NCBI RefSeq assembly: GCF_011745365.1
Contig: NW_024468909.1
Location: forward strand, 4,216,001-4,280,000
Reading direction: 5' to 3'
Length of the DNA: 64,000 nt
DNA from: Cryphonectria parasitica EP155
Lineage: Eukaryota > Ascomycota > Sordariomycetes > Diaporthales > Cryphonectriaceae
The position numbers were made by a program, and so were the translations under genes. Position 1 is the stretch's first letter; each line of letters begins with the position of its first letter. The notes under the pieces were generated by a model. That model did not search any database. It saw nothing but the letters and a program-made list of their open reading frames with translations, and was not told where the DNA came from. This document shows positions 45,843 to 57,590 of the stretch, one piece after another.

Positions 45843-46950
45843 GGCCTGCTGTGTGATACCCGGTGTCTGGGGTAAATGGGGCGTTCGCGGTGGGGCTGAT
45901 CGGACAGTAGGATATCTGGTGTCTTCTGGTGGGTTAAACCGGTGTGTGAGACTGGCTAGCAATAGCCCCCTATAGGGCCACCCGTGCTTCTCTGGAATGG
46001 ACTGTTTTCTATAGGATAAATAGTGAATCTCATGTGAATATTTTCCTGATGATATAACGGGTGCCCCTCCTCTCTTGCTCCTTTCTGTGCATGCGACCTT
46101 CTCTGTCGGGGTCTGCCCTCATCTACGTTCTTCTGCAGCACAGTGGATGGTTTCTAGTATAAAGTATTGCACTGGATCCTGGAACAAGATTATGTGAAAC
46201 TTCGTTTTCTCCTAGACACATGAAGAGAGTACCACCCTGGCAGTGGCACTGGAGTATCCGGATCAGCCACACCCGGCAATATTGATCCTGAGAGGCCCGC
46301 AGACAGATTATAGGGCCCATGTATACACATACAGTATTGTAGAATACTTGCTTGACTTGGAACATCAGAGCGTTTATCTTGGTATCTGATTGAAGGGCAG
46401 GATGACAAGAGCTGATGTCTTCAGGGTTTAGTTATGGGAGATGGCAGGGATGTGGTTGAATGACAAGGATGGTCCGTGCTCCACTGACATTCGTCATTGC
46501 TAAGTGCTCCCATGTTCCAAGCCTCTCTGCAGTCGCAGACAAGCTTGTGGAGCCGAGTACAGCATCTTGAACCTCACAAGCTTCCTCCTCCATCTCACCA
46601 GGCATTGTCGACAACAACCCCCCCCCCCCTTCATTCACCGTATCGAGACGTCTTTCTCTCAGATATCTAGAACACAACTGGGCCTGACCTCATCGTCATA
46701 GTTCCGGCACTCCCTGCTGCTCCGTGACAACTGGAGAAGACCCTGTGGTCATATGCCCCCTCCCCCGCCCTGTCTGGCCTTGTCTTGCCCTGCAACCCTG
46801 CGACGAGTCAACAAGCTGCTCAAGAGGTGGGTGGGCTGACTGTTCTTCTGATTCTTTGTCAATCAGAGAAAGTCTTGAGCTTCGACAGGACCACGCGTCT
46901 CCCTAGCATCTACCTCTGAAATTCGCTCTTTTGAGGTGCTGCTATCTATC
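45843..46950 (+). other. Spacer between SNF5 and SNX41
   Basis: 1.1 kb between same-strand genes. It contains the SNF5 3' UTR, a C run of about ten near 46620-46629 and a pyrimidine-rich promoter/leader for SNX41. No gene is recognised. Confidence 0.6.
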
Positions 46951-49085
46951 ATGTGGAACGACGAAGACAACAATCCCTATGGGGATGACTTTGACAGGAG
47001 AGACTCCTTCACCTCCTCCATCGACAATCCATCCTCACCTGGCCAGTGTGCGTACCTTCTCCAAGTTACATACTCACTTTTCCCAAAATCTGATCACCAT
47101 GTTTGAGGATGTGCCCCTCGATTCATCCTCAGAGGATACTGACTCTGAATGGGAGCCTATAGATCCACAGTATGATGTGCCACAGGCTTCAGAGGATTCT
47201 CACCACTCCGAATACCATCCCCCAGCGAGGCTGACGGAAAGCGATGAGGATGATGAAGTTCAAGCGCAGGTGGTCCCGCGGAGGAAGCCTGGTGGCTATG
47301 ATAGCCGCATCGAGCAGATCCTGTACGAGAACCCACAGCTACCAATATTGATCACCGACGCCGGGAAAAGTTTGGAAAGTGGCGGCAGATATATCGTCTA
47401 CACTATTAGGACAGGCGTAAGGAAATGTGGCTACCCGTGCGGTGTCTTATCTTCTTTGCTGACGAACCCATCAGGACCTCGAGGTTCGCAGGCGGTATTC
47501 TGAGTTCGCCTCCCTTCGCGATGCCCTCTGCCGACTTCACCCTACCCTCATCATTCCGCCCATCCCTGAGAAACACACCATGGCCGACTACGCCGCCAAT
47601 CCTACCAATGCGAAGCAGGACCAACAGATTATCGATCTGCGCAAGCGCATGCTTGCCGTCTTCTTGAACCGTTGTCGCAAGATGGAGCAAGTTCGCACCG
47701 ACGGGGTCTGGTGGCGTTTTCTTGATCCAAATGCGAGTTGGGTAAGCATTGTAGCCGCACACATTTAGTGAGATGATTTGCTAATCTCGAAGTCTACAGA
47801 ACGAGGTCCTACATTCCCACCCTGTTGCGTCCATACCAAAGTCTGTCTACAAAGCCCCACCCCTGGACCCCGCGAACCCGACGCCCGCCCACAGCTACCT
47901 CCCAGTACCAGCAACTTCGGCAAGGTTGAAGTCGCAAGGAATAGGCCCAAGTGCGGAGGCCGCTTTCGGAACGAGCAGTGATCCAGGGCTGGCCAGATTT
48001 CCACCTGACAATGCCAACCTCAGCGAGCAAGAGCTCGATCCCTACTTCACGTCTTTTGAGACGTCGATCAAAGAGCTGGAGCAGTTGCTCATGGGACCCA
48101 TGGAGAAAGTCAACCGGCGCACCCTCAGTCACCTCTCCACGCTGTCTTCCGACCTGTCGGAGCTTGGCGCCAAGTACAACGCATTCGCGTTGTCCGAGCA
48201 GGACCCGACGCTGGGCCCCGTGATCGAGCGGGTGGGGCAGGCGGTAGATATGTCATATGTGGCGACAGAAGAGCTGTCCACCTCTCTCGGCGCGAGTTTT
48301 GCTGAGCCTATGAGAGAGAACGCTCAGTTCGCCGGTGTTGTCCGAAGCGTGCTGAAGTACCGAGTGCTCAAGCGCGTGCAGCAGGAGATGACAAACGACG
48401 AACTCAATAAGAAGCGGCTGCTGCTGGACCAGCTGGAGAGGAGCGAAGCGGAAGCCCGGAGAATTGACCAATACCTCAGCGGGAGTCAACAGATCCAGCC
48501 ACCCAGAAGATCTACAAATTCTCAAGAGCCGCCAAATAGTCATCGCAGGGACGGCAGCCAGGAGGATACTGCTTCCATCGACTCTGACTTTCCGCCTACA
48601 CACGGTGACATATCTTCAGCACCATCGGCTACGATTGGTACTCCCGAGAGAGCCAATAATGGTGCCAGCCACAAGAAGGCAGCAAGTGGAAATTCAATCA
48701 CGAACAAGATCTTTGGTCCCATCCGGCATGCTATCCAGGGTGTTGCCGACGTTGACCCGGAAAAGACTCGCCGCGACACCATAGGCAGGACGCGGGAGTC
48801 AATCGCTCAGCTCGAACAGGCACAGGTCGCAGTCGCACAGGATGTCAAGGATGCAAGCGCTAGCGTTCTGAAAGACATGAAGAGGTTCCAGAGGGAGAAG
48901 GAAGATGATCTGAGGAAATACATGGTAAGACTGCCCTACTCCTACTCTCAAGGGGAGGTCTCTCGGTCCGCAGCTAACATTATCTGCAGCTTGCCTATGC
49001 AAAGAGTCAGATCGAGTGGGCCAAGAAGAACAAGGAGACGTGGGAGGACGCGCGAGCAGAGGTCAACAAGATTGATGAGTCCTAG
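46951..49085 (+). CDS. SNX41: Sorting nexin Snx41/Atg20, PX-BAR protein
   Basis: PI3P-binding endosomal sorting nexin, in filamentous fungi acting both in retrieval and in selective autophagy. Five exons: 46951-47047, 47163-47416, 47475-47741, 47800-48924, 48990-49085. Introns 2-4 are clean 58-65 bp introns with GTAAG donors. Intron 1 is less certain: GTGCGT donor at 47048, CTGAC branch near 47140 and TATAG acceptor at 47162 is the only frame-preserving solution I found. The product is 612 residues. It starts MWNDEDNNPYGDDFDRRDS; the PX domain (about 85-205) has the phosphoinositide-binding RRRYSEF and PPIPEK motifs; the BAR-like coiled-coil region (about 255-600) includes LERSEAEARRIDQYL and ends WAKKNKETWEDARAEV. 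The exon-3/4 junction splits the PX end (DPNASW|NEVLHSHPV). Confidence 0.9.
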
Positions 49086-49839
49086 AAAGATGATGCAGCC
49101 TGTGCGTGAGACTGTTACTCACAAGATGGGGCGGCCTCTTGAGGGACGAAACGACATCATGATTGACTCTGAAGGATATGCCCGTTATTTTATTTACTTT
49201 ACAGGGCTTTTGGCTCACTGAAGAAGGGCTGTTGTAATTGTATAATGACCACCGATATTTACAAAACTGCTTGATTCTGGTATTCATCCATGATTCAGGG
49301 GGTATTCAGCATTCTCAAGGATCGACTATAGAAGACGTCAAGGAATGGGCTTGAAAGCGCGTATGCCCAATGTTGGGACCATGTCAGATAACTGGTCCAA
49401 TTCTCAGAATGCTGTCAGTGGGAGACCCCTGCGTGCAGTGCCCCCACCCCGCCCACTAGCACCCTGGCGTGCCTGGCTTTCCCCTGGCTGTTCGCGTCTA
49501 GTATGTACAGTAGTGAGCCACGGCAGGCAGCGCAATGTGCCTTTGGTTACTTAAGTAGGTATTCAGCTATTTGTTGGTTGAACAAACTACCAGTAGTTGG
49601 CTCACCTTCGCATCAGGAACTTTTGATTGAAGAGGATACAATTTGCCCAAAGCCTGCCCCTCCCACTTTATCATCTTTTTATATTACAAAAGACTATCCA
49701 TCCCCAGTTATGCCATTGCTGTTGCGCCGACCATCACCTACTGGGTACATGTCATTGAAGTAGCAGCTATTCGAAAGCGATCAAACGAAGCAAACGCCAC
49801 ACGCCCGCGGTGGAACAGCACCAGCACCAGAGCAGCACC
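49086..49839 (+). other. Spacer between SNX41 and CEG1
   Basis: 754 bp of 3' UTR and promoter sequence. Nothing coding is recognisable. AGCACC-type triplets occur immediately before the CEG1 start. Confidence 0.6.
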
Positions 49840-51148
49840 ATGGCGACTATGGCACAGAACGCAAAGCCTATCGACAGGATAGACAACCCTGGCATCAAGG
49901 CTGAGGGCCAGCTGCTCATGGATCTGCGCAGGGAGGTCTCGCAGCTGTTGCAGAGGGCTCAGCCTGGATTTCCCGGAGCACAACCTGTCAGTTTTGCGAG
50001 AAGACATCTGCAGGACCTGCTGCAGAAAGAGTACGTTTCCTCACACAAATGAAATGGCTGGATAATAAATATAAAAAAAAGAGCTGGCGAGAAGGATATA
50101 GCCTCCCCCGGTGCCGTGCCCCTGTGCTGACCCTCTGGCTCGATGTAGCTACTACGTCTGCGAGAAAACCGACGGCATTCGCTATCTCCTCTACCTGACC
50201 CAGGATGAGCACGGCTCGGAGGCCGTGTACCTGATCGACCGCAAGAACGACTTCTGGTTCATGCAGAACCGTAATCTACATTTTCCAACAAAGGAGAGCG
50301 AAGGTGCCTACCATACGGATACCGTCATCGACGGCGAGTTGGTCATGGATCGCCAGCCCGACGGCACCGAGAAGCCATCGTTCCTCGTATTCGACTGCCT
50401 TGTCCTTGATAGCAAGCTTCTCATGGAGCGGCAGCTTGACAAGCGCCTGGCCTACTTCCAACACAACATCTACGTGCCCTACAAGAACCTGTTCAAAAAG
50501 TACCCGCACGAATCCAAGTTCCAGGCCTTCCAGCTCGTGATGAAGGACATGCAACTCGCCTACGGCCTTGGGAAGATTTTTCACGAGGTCCTGCCCAACC
50601 TGACACACGGCAACGACGGGCTCATCTTTACCTGCCGCGAGACGCCTTACAAGTGCGGCACCGATGAGCACATTCTCAAGTGGAAGCCCGCCGACGAGAA
50701 TACTGTCGACTTCAAGCTGCACTTGGAATTTCCCATGGTCGAGCCAGACGAGCAGGACATCGCCGAGGGCTACCGGGAACCCTACGTCGACTACGAGAGC
50801 GTCCCGCTGGCCAAGCTGCTCATCTTTGCGCAGGGCGAGGTCCCAGCCAACGCGAATCCCTACCGTGAATACGGCAATCTCTACATCACGGAGGATGAAT
50901 GGGAGACACTCAAGAGTCTGGGTGATCCGCTGATCGGTAGGATTGTCGAGTGCTATGTGGACGACGGCGGCAGATGGCGCATGAGCCGGTTCCGTGACGA
51001 CAAACTCCATGCCAATCACATTAGCGTCGTCGAGAAGGTCATCGAGAGCATCCAAAACCCCGTCACGCAGCAGATGCTGGAAGACTACGGCGCAGCCATT
51101 CGCGATAAGTGGAAGGCCAGAGCCAGACTCGGCGGCGACAAGGCATAG
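49840..51148 (+). CDS. CEG1: mRNA-capping enzyme guanylyltransferase (alpha subunit)
   Basis: Nuclear enzyme that transfers GMP from GTP to the diphosphate 5' end of nascent Pol II transcripts. Two exons, 49840-50030 and 50149-51148, with a 118-bp intron (GTACGT...GTAG). The join restores LLQKEDYYVCEKTDGIRYLL. The product is 396 residues, close to fungal family size. Nucleotidyltransferase motifs are all visible: motif I EKTDG with the GMP-accepting Lys at about 70, motif III VIDGELV, motif IV DGLIFT, motif V LKWKP, and a C-terminal OB-fold with motif-VI-like RFRDDKLHANH. As in other fungi there is no fused triphosphatase, so a separate Cet1-type beta subunit is expected elsewhere. The ATG used is the first in frame and is in good context (ACC ATG G). 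Confidence 0.95.
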
Positions 51149-52764
51149 AATACTGCTATGCAAGAAAGTCTGAACCGGCTGCACCATGCATGCGCGCCAT
51201 CAAGCGAGATCAACAGGTCATAGATACCTTGGCCCGTTTCTTCTTTTAAGGTGAACGAGTGGAACGATATATATACCGAAACGGTAGGGGATGAGGCTGG
51301 AAAGGATTCATTCAGGAAACTAAGTTTGTGTGGTGCCATTGAAAGTATGGTATTCCCTGGGCTGGACTGAAAAGATGGGTGACCGACGCAAGAAAATAAC
51401 CTAGGAGCTGGGCTGTCGAACAGGGAGGGATTCCTCGCAGCCGTGAGAGGACCTGGCAAAAAGGTACTTTGCGCTCAGTTCCACCAGCGGCGGCGGGGGC
51501 GTTACATGCCGCAAACCTAGGCAAGTCGATTATTATTTATCAATAGCTTGAATAATTTTGGTCTCCCCCGTGGAGATTCGGCGCAGGACAGGACGGAATG
51601 ATAGCGGCAGCGGCCGGCGGCACAGCCTTTTGAGTCACACGGATGGACAGTTTGTTTGGGTGCCCCCCCCCCTCCTGATTTCCCCTTCTGTTTTCTTCTT
51701 CTTTCTTTGTGCGTTCTTAACTACGGTGGGCGTTATGGAAAGCGGACAAGGAGCTATGGGCGTACAGCCATGGCTCAGCTCTACTCAGGCTCGCATATTA
51801 CGGTTGATTAAATTTTTACAGTATTTTATTGATCACAATGAATTTTCACACCCACTAGATAGCGGCTCCCCCCGGGGGGGGGGGTTTCTTCTTGTGCCCC
51901 TTCATCTGCTTTTCTTTCCTACTATACTCGAAGATCAAGTTGACACAAGTTTACAATGATATGAAGAGCCTCCATGATGTCCTCACGATTTGTTCGTTTG
52001 GTACACGAGGTAGATAACTTGGGCTGGGGAGAGAGCATGGCGAGGTTGGGAAATCTCTTCCAGCGACCAATCATGATGTCAGGAGTGTCAGGCAAGAGAG
52101 AGAAAAAGATATTGAAAATCGTCATTTGGATTCATGCTCATCAACTAGGTCGACGAAGCAAAAAGAAACCTCAAGTAATGGCTCTTCCCCCCTTCCCTTG
52201 AGGGCCAGGCCGTTCGTCCATTACCTCCTTTGTGCCGTGTGCCAAACCGTCATGTACAAGAATCGCAAGAACCAACTGTTGCGCATTCACGAAAAGAAAA
52301 GACGTGTCCATATGCTCCTCACCCAAACCGCAATTCATCAAAAAAGGAAACAATTGGCTATCCTCTTGCAAGCCCCGCCAACTACCGTTCCCAACTTGGA
52401 AACAATCACCGTCGCCTCAAGAGAGTGAGAAAGAAGAACCGCACACATCGCTTAGCCCCCAAAGAGACAGACCCTCGATTGGCCCCTTCCTCACAAATCG
52501 AAAATTTGCCGAAAAAGGAAAGTCCGTGTCGAGATGCTGCAACAAAGGCACTGTGCTGTGATTGAAAGAGCTTGGGAGGTGAGGAATGTGTTTCTCTCTC
52601 TCTCTCTCTCTCTCTCTTTTCTGAAGTCGAGGCCGACGTGGTGCCATGATGGTGTAGGGAAATCAGTATCATTTAGATGCAGGCGATTGAACAAGAGAGC
52701 TGATGATGGGAATGAACAGATGATGGATGGAGGAGGATGAAAGAGGACCGCCGCGCCAGCCTCT
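51149..52764. other. Convergent spacer downstream of CEG1
   Basis: 1.6 kb with no recognised gene. Features are a C run near 51663-51671, a G run near 51875-51884, and a TC dinucleotide run at about 52592-52617. Short frames between 51.9 and 52.6 kb show no similarity I can name. Confidence 0.55.
52592..52617. repeat. TC dinucleotide microsatellite
   Basis: About 13 TC units in the spacer some 150 bp beyond the stop codon of the minus-strand membrane-protein gene. Confidence 0.85.
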
Positions 52765-54415
52765 TTAGGAGAGCAGGGCGATGATGACGACCAGCATGAC
52801 GGTGCAGTAGACACCGCTGCCGGTAGCGCCATCGCTCATCATGCCCATCATGGGCTTGGGCACAGACTGCTTTCCACGGCTGGTCAGGGGCACGATGCCG
52901 GTTGGGCCAGCGCCGCCGTTGAAGCCCGAGCCGGTGGCGGTGGTGGGCGCCAGGGTTGACTTGAGGGTCAGCGTGAAGTTGGCCGAGGTGGCAAAGCTGG
53001 TGTTGCCCCACAGCACGGTCTCGGTGGAGGTGGTGAGGGGGCCGCCGTTGCTGCCGCTCACGGTGGACGTGCGCAGAGACACGAGGGTGCTCGTGCCGTA
53101 GAAGGTGGTGCCACCACCCAAGCCGGCAACGGAGCCATTGCAACTACCACGGACGGTGCTGATCTCGGTCACGGTCACGGTCACAGTAGCAGCGGACGCG
53201 TTGAGAATGGACGCGTCGGTGAAAGACGAGGTGAAGGCGACCGAAGAGGGGGTCGAAGCGACCGAGGCGCTCGGGGTCAGCAGCGTGTCTGTGAGGGTGG
53301 CCGGAGACATGGCCATGGCTGAGGCGGCGGATATGGACGAGAATGCCGATGCAGGCGTCGTGTTAGGAGCTCCATAAGGTCGCGCACACGGTCCGGCGCC
53401 GTCTCCCCACTCACCGCAGGTCTCGGTCGAGGACGTTGTAGTGGTCGAGGTCGAGACGGAGGAAGACATGGAGGAGGCCGAGGAATCGCCTGCGATCGAA
53501 GCGATCATAGACGTAGTAACAGCATTAGTGGAGATGGCCAGGACGGAGGTGCTGTGGTTGGTGGTAGTGCTGGTCACAGTGGTGGTGACAGTCAGGTTGA
53601 CGAAGTCGGTCAAGACAGGACTAAAGAGAAATGTGGTCAGTCAAACACCCTCACCAAGCCACACACACGATGGATTGTTTGATGGCTGGACGACATACAT
53701 GATGGCAGTCAGAGTCGGCTGAACCGAGGTGGGAGCAGACATCTCGTCGTCATCGCAGGCGTCTGACATGGACTGCGTGGTGACAGCATCGTGGACAACA
53801 CGATCGTAAATGTGACCATCCAGGAAGGCAGAGAAACCGTCCATGTAGCCAGAATCACGCATCACGGCGCCGTTGGTGGCAGCGGCAGCGGCAACCACCT
53901 GACCAGCGGGCGTGGTGTGGACCTGGGCACTGAGTGCCTTGATGTCCATAGAATCTACAAAGACAGAAAAGCGTGTTAGAGAATCCTCGTTCGACCTAGA
54001 GCAATGGCTGGTGGCCACCTAAAGAGGGCAAGGACTTACCGAAACCGACAACGACCGCGAGGCCGATGATGATAAACATGCACAGGACGGCGAGAACACT
54101 GACGGCGGTCAGGATCTTGTCCTTGCGGTCAACAGCCTTGATGCGAGACAGGAAGGAGCCCTTTTGGGCCGCACCACCAGCAGAGACCTTAGGGGCTGGA
54201 GCAGACTCCACATGCTCCTGCTCAGGGACGGCAGGAGAGTTCAGGGGGGGATAGACACCCTTCTCGACGTCGGTGATATCCTCGACATCGATAAGGGGCT
54301 CGTGAGAGATGGTCATGGGGTTGTCAGTATGGCCGCTGCCGGCCAAGTCGTCCTTGCTGGGCTTCATGGCCTTGAGCTCAATGCCCTCGCTCTGCTGAGT
54401 GGAAGCGTTGGACAT
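52765..54415 (-). CDS. Uncharacterised Ser/Thr-rich single-pass membrane protein with GPI-signal-like tail
   Basis: I do not recognise the family. Three exons, 54415-54040, 53954-53699 and 53620-52765, joined across introns of 85 bp (GTAAGT...TGTAG) and 78 bp (GTATGT...TTTAG). The product is 495 residues. Residues 1-100 are hydrophilic with an acidic segment; KAVDRKDKILTAV leads into one strong membrane helix (about 102-124, VSVLAVLCMFIIIGLAVVVG) with positive charge before it, suggesting a type II orientation. The rest is Ser/Thr/Ala-rich with N-glycosylation sequons (NLT, NHS, NTT, NGS, NFT) and few cysteines, as in O-mannosylated wall or surface proteins. It ends SGVYCTVMLVVIIALLS, a small-residue site plus hydrophobic tail like a GPI-attachment signal. 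An internal signal-anchor and a GPI signal together would be unusual; the tail could instead be a second membrane segment. Confidence 0.85.
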
Positions 54416-57400
54416 CTTGTCAGGTCGAATTGGTCCTAGTTGGAATGAAGGTTTTAGCGGTGAAGATCAGCCCCGAGCTGTGCTGCACTGTTGGAAAAAG
54501 CCGGCGTAGGACTCCCCAAAAGCAGGTACGAGAAGTAGTGAAGAAATCAAACAAGGTCGCGTCTTCCCTCTGTGGCGTGTTCAATGATCGCGAGCTGTTG
54601 AAAAGCCGGCTTGGGGGTGTGTACAGTATGGGTATCTTCGCGAAAGGAATGAAACGAACGTTGGATTGTGAATAGCGTTGGGGTGCAATGGGAAGAACGG
54701 AACGGGCGAGAAGGGCAAAAGGACAGAGGGACAGAAGTAGGAAGCGACAGTCATGGTCGTAGGAGACTCAGGGGATGGAGTGACTGGTGAAATTCAAGCA
54801 TGAAGATGACTGGATGGGACGGGCGAGAAGGTTGGGCAGACGGGAGATGTTGTGTGACGCGTTTCGAGGAGTGAATGTTTGCACCAGCTCCCTCCCCTCG
54901 TTACTCAGCGACCGATCGCAAGGGGCAAAGAGGACAGCGCGTGACAGGAGACACAGGTGATACGTACCTTGAGAGAGCCGGATTCTTGATGATAGTCGGG
55001 TGTTGCGATGATCGAACGTTCGTTGAAGGTTACCGTGAGCTTGACGGCGAGGAGAACGAAACCTCAGCTTGGTTCGAGAGGAGGATAAAGGGGCGAGGGT
55101 GGAAGGAAGGAAGGAAGTCGAGAAGAAAGAAAAATCTACAGTAGCCTGCTCTTTTATGTAACCCTGTCCCCCATGTCGTCGTGAACCATGCCTATTATGG
55201 AGATAGTGATAGTAAATGTGGTGTTGTGAGATCAGTCTCTATTGATATGATCTTGTGGGATCAACTTTGTCGACATGATGCTGTGAGATCAGCCTAGGTG
55301 CTGTAGGGGAAAGCTAAGGCAGCTTGGCTGTTGACGAACCTGTTTCTATGGCAAACTCATCATCAATGTTCCCAGCATCCTGAATTTATATTCAACAAAT
55401 GAAACTCTCCTACCACCAGGCCCTTAGCAAGAAGTTGCCATTAGGAGAGTCTGAGCCTTTCTGTATCTGATCAATATGAGCAGACTCTGGCTGGGTGATA
55501 TCCAACATGAAGACAAGGTTTGTGCCAGCAAGATCCGTCCAGCACCTGTGGGGCCACTTTGATGTGATAGCAGCCAACTCTTTGAGAGGAGAGTTGGCAT
55601 ATTCCCACCTCTTCTTGATACAAGCATGCTGTATGGTGACTTGACTGCAACTATGAAGTACACTGCTGACAAGCAGGTCTTTCCTGGCAGACTATACGTA
55701 GGATATGGCCTTGGTTTGGCTAGAGCATAAAAGGTTGTCTTTAGTTGCTTCCAACAGCCACAGGAGTGATAGTAAAGATGTTGGCCTGACCTGACTCACA
55801 GCCTCTGACAACCCCAAAGGTGTTGCTCCTTCTTCTGCAACTCACTGTCCATAAAGTGTTGAATGTCCCCACTGTATCGTCTTGGAGTTTTGGTATAGAC
55901 ACCGAGGCTAAACCACCGGGAATTGAGGAATCTTTGTCTCCAAAAGAGTGGACCGAGATAGGTAAAGAGGGAATTGTAATGACAACTTTGTCACAGCTGC
56001 ACTTTGATACCAAGGTGCTTGCCCTGTTCTATACGACAACATCTTCTCCAGAAGTCACCCTGGAGATGACACTCTGTCAACCCTGGGAATAGAGCAGGAC
56101 CTTGCAGCTCTGATATCCCACATACGGAAAGAGAGTGTCCAACAAGTGTTGCTTCCGCAATGGAGTAACAGCTGATATGCCATACAAAGCATTTGGTAGA
56201 GTGATTAAAACAGCCCAGTATCACGGCTGCTGAAGCTGACTGCACTGGGGAAACCAATCTTCGTAAAGGACTGAATACCAACAAACAACACACAATATAA
56301 GCCTGCATCTTCTGACATTGGTCGCTGCGTTACCCATGAGAACTAGACAGTCCATGGTACTGAGTCTTCCAATGACTCTCTCGTCTCCATCATTGAGTTT
56401 CTCCCACTGCTGTCCCTTGCACATTTCATGATGCACTTGCATCCAATAAAGAATATGATGAGACGCTAGAAAGTTCTGGGAGGCTCGGATCCTGAATTGA
56501 AAACTGGCCAGGCGGCCCTTCACTCGTGCTGTTGTCCATCCCAACATCTGATCGGAGCAGGCACACAGGTGAGACTGAACTTAATCCTGAGATTTGGCCA
56601 CAAAACAAACATTGTCATGACTGTTCCCCAAGATCCCATTCCATAGACAGAAGGATGGACAGGACTGGAGTATCTCTGCTATGGCAGAACCTGTGATGCT
56701 GGCAGCTCTGGAAGCGTGTCCAGCACATAGCACTGCTGTGGAGGCAACAGAAAGCTCTGCGAAGTCAAGCTTGATAAGACTAAAACATTGACTATGTTAT
56801 AGCGAGGAGATTGAATGGCAGTAAGAAGTAAACTAATAGGGATATAAGGAGTTGACGTGGTGACAAGGGGAAGATAATCAAGAGATCTCAGGTTGGAGGA
56901 GGACGTCGAGATAGAGTGGAGTGCCAGGGCCCTAAATTGCTGAGCTAGAAGCTATACAGTAGGTTCCAGGGTAAGCTTGGGCCCACAAAAAAGCCCATGT
57001 GGGGAGCTAAACTCCCTGAGACTTAGGCACGCGCCGTTGACCGAGCGAGAATGTCGCGTAACAGGCGTGGTACTGCGTACTTGGTACGGATTACTGTGTA
57101 CTACAGCGCAAGTTCCGCCATCAACTTTACTTACCCATCAGCGTGGGCCGAGCACATACGAATGAACTGGTTGGAGGCTCAGTCGCTTTTCCTTATTTTT
57201 TGTTTCTTCCCTTTTTGGCAAACCAATTCTAGGCGACAGCCATCCTGCCAATCAATTTATAACTAGGCGAACCCCTCGATATCATCACCGCGTTGGGTCC
57301 TCATCCATTTTTGCCCGCTGATTCTCGCGTCTCGAGGCGACACTCTCGCGACTTAACCGCAGTGAGTCGCCGCTCCCATCTCGCCCTTACTCTACGGCAG

Positions 57401-57590
57401 GTCCAGGCCAATTTCACTTCAAGGCCGAGATTGTTTCGAACCTGAGAGTTGCGACGCTTGTCCGACCAAATATTTGCGCCTGTCTCTCCGCCTCTTCTTG
57501 CCTCTCTACCTTGAACTGCCCCCCCCCCCCCAAAAAAAAAAACCGCTCCACGCTCACCTCGGCCTTGGGAGCGCTTTCGCACCACGCAGA
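54416..57590. other. 3.2 kb spacer with possible gene relics on the minus strand
   Basis: The first 0.7 kb is the promoter/leader of the membrane-protein gene, and the last 0.6 kb is a C/T-rich leader of PDS5 with a C run followed by an A run near 57521-57542. Between about 55.43 and 56.61 kb the minus strand has several partly overlapping open segments in different frames. Examples read VTIQHACIKKRWEYANSPLK and SGDIQHFMDSELQKKEQHLW. I could not join them with convincing splice sites or name a family. They may be a decayed gene, an unrecognised intron-rich gene, or chance. Confidence 0.4.
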
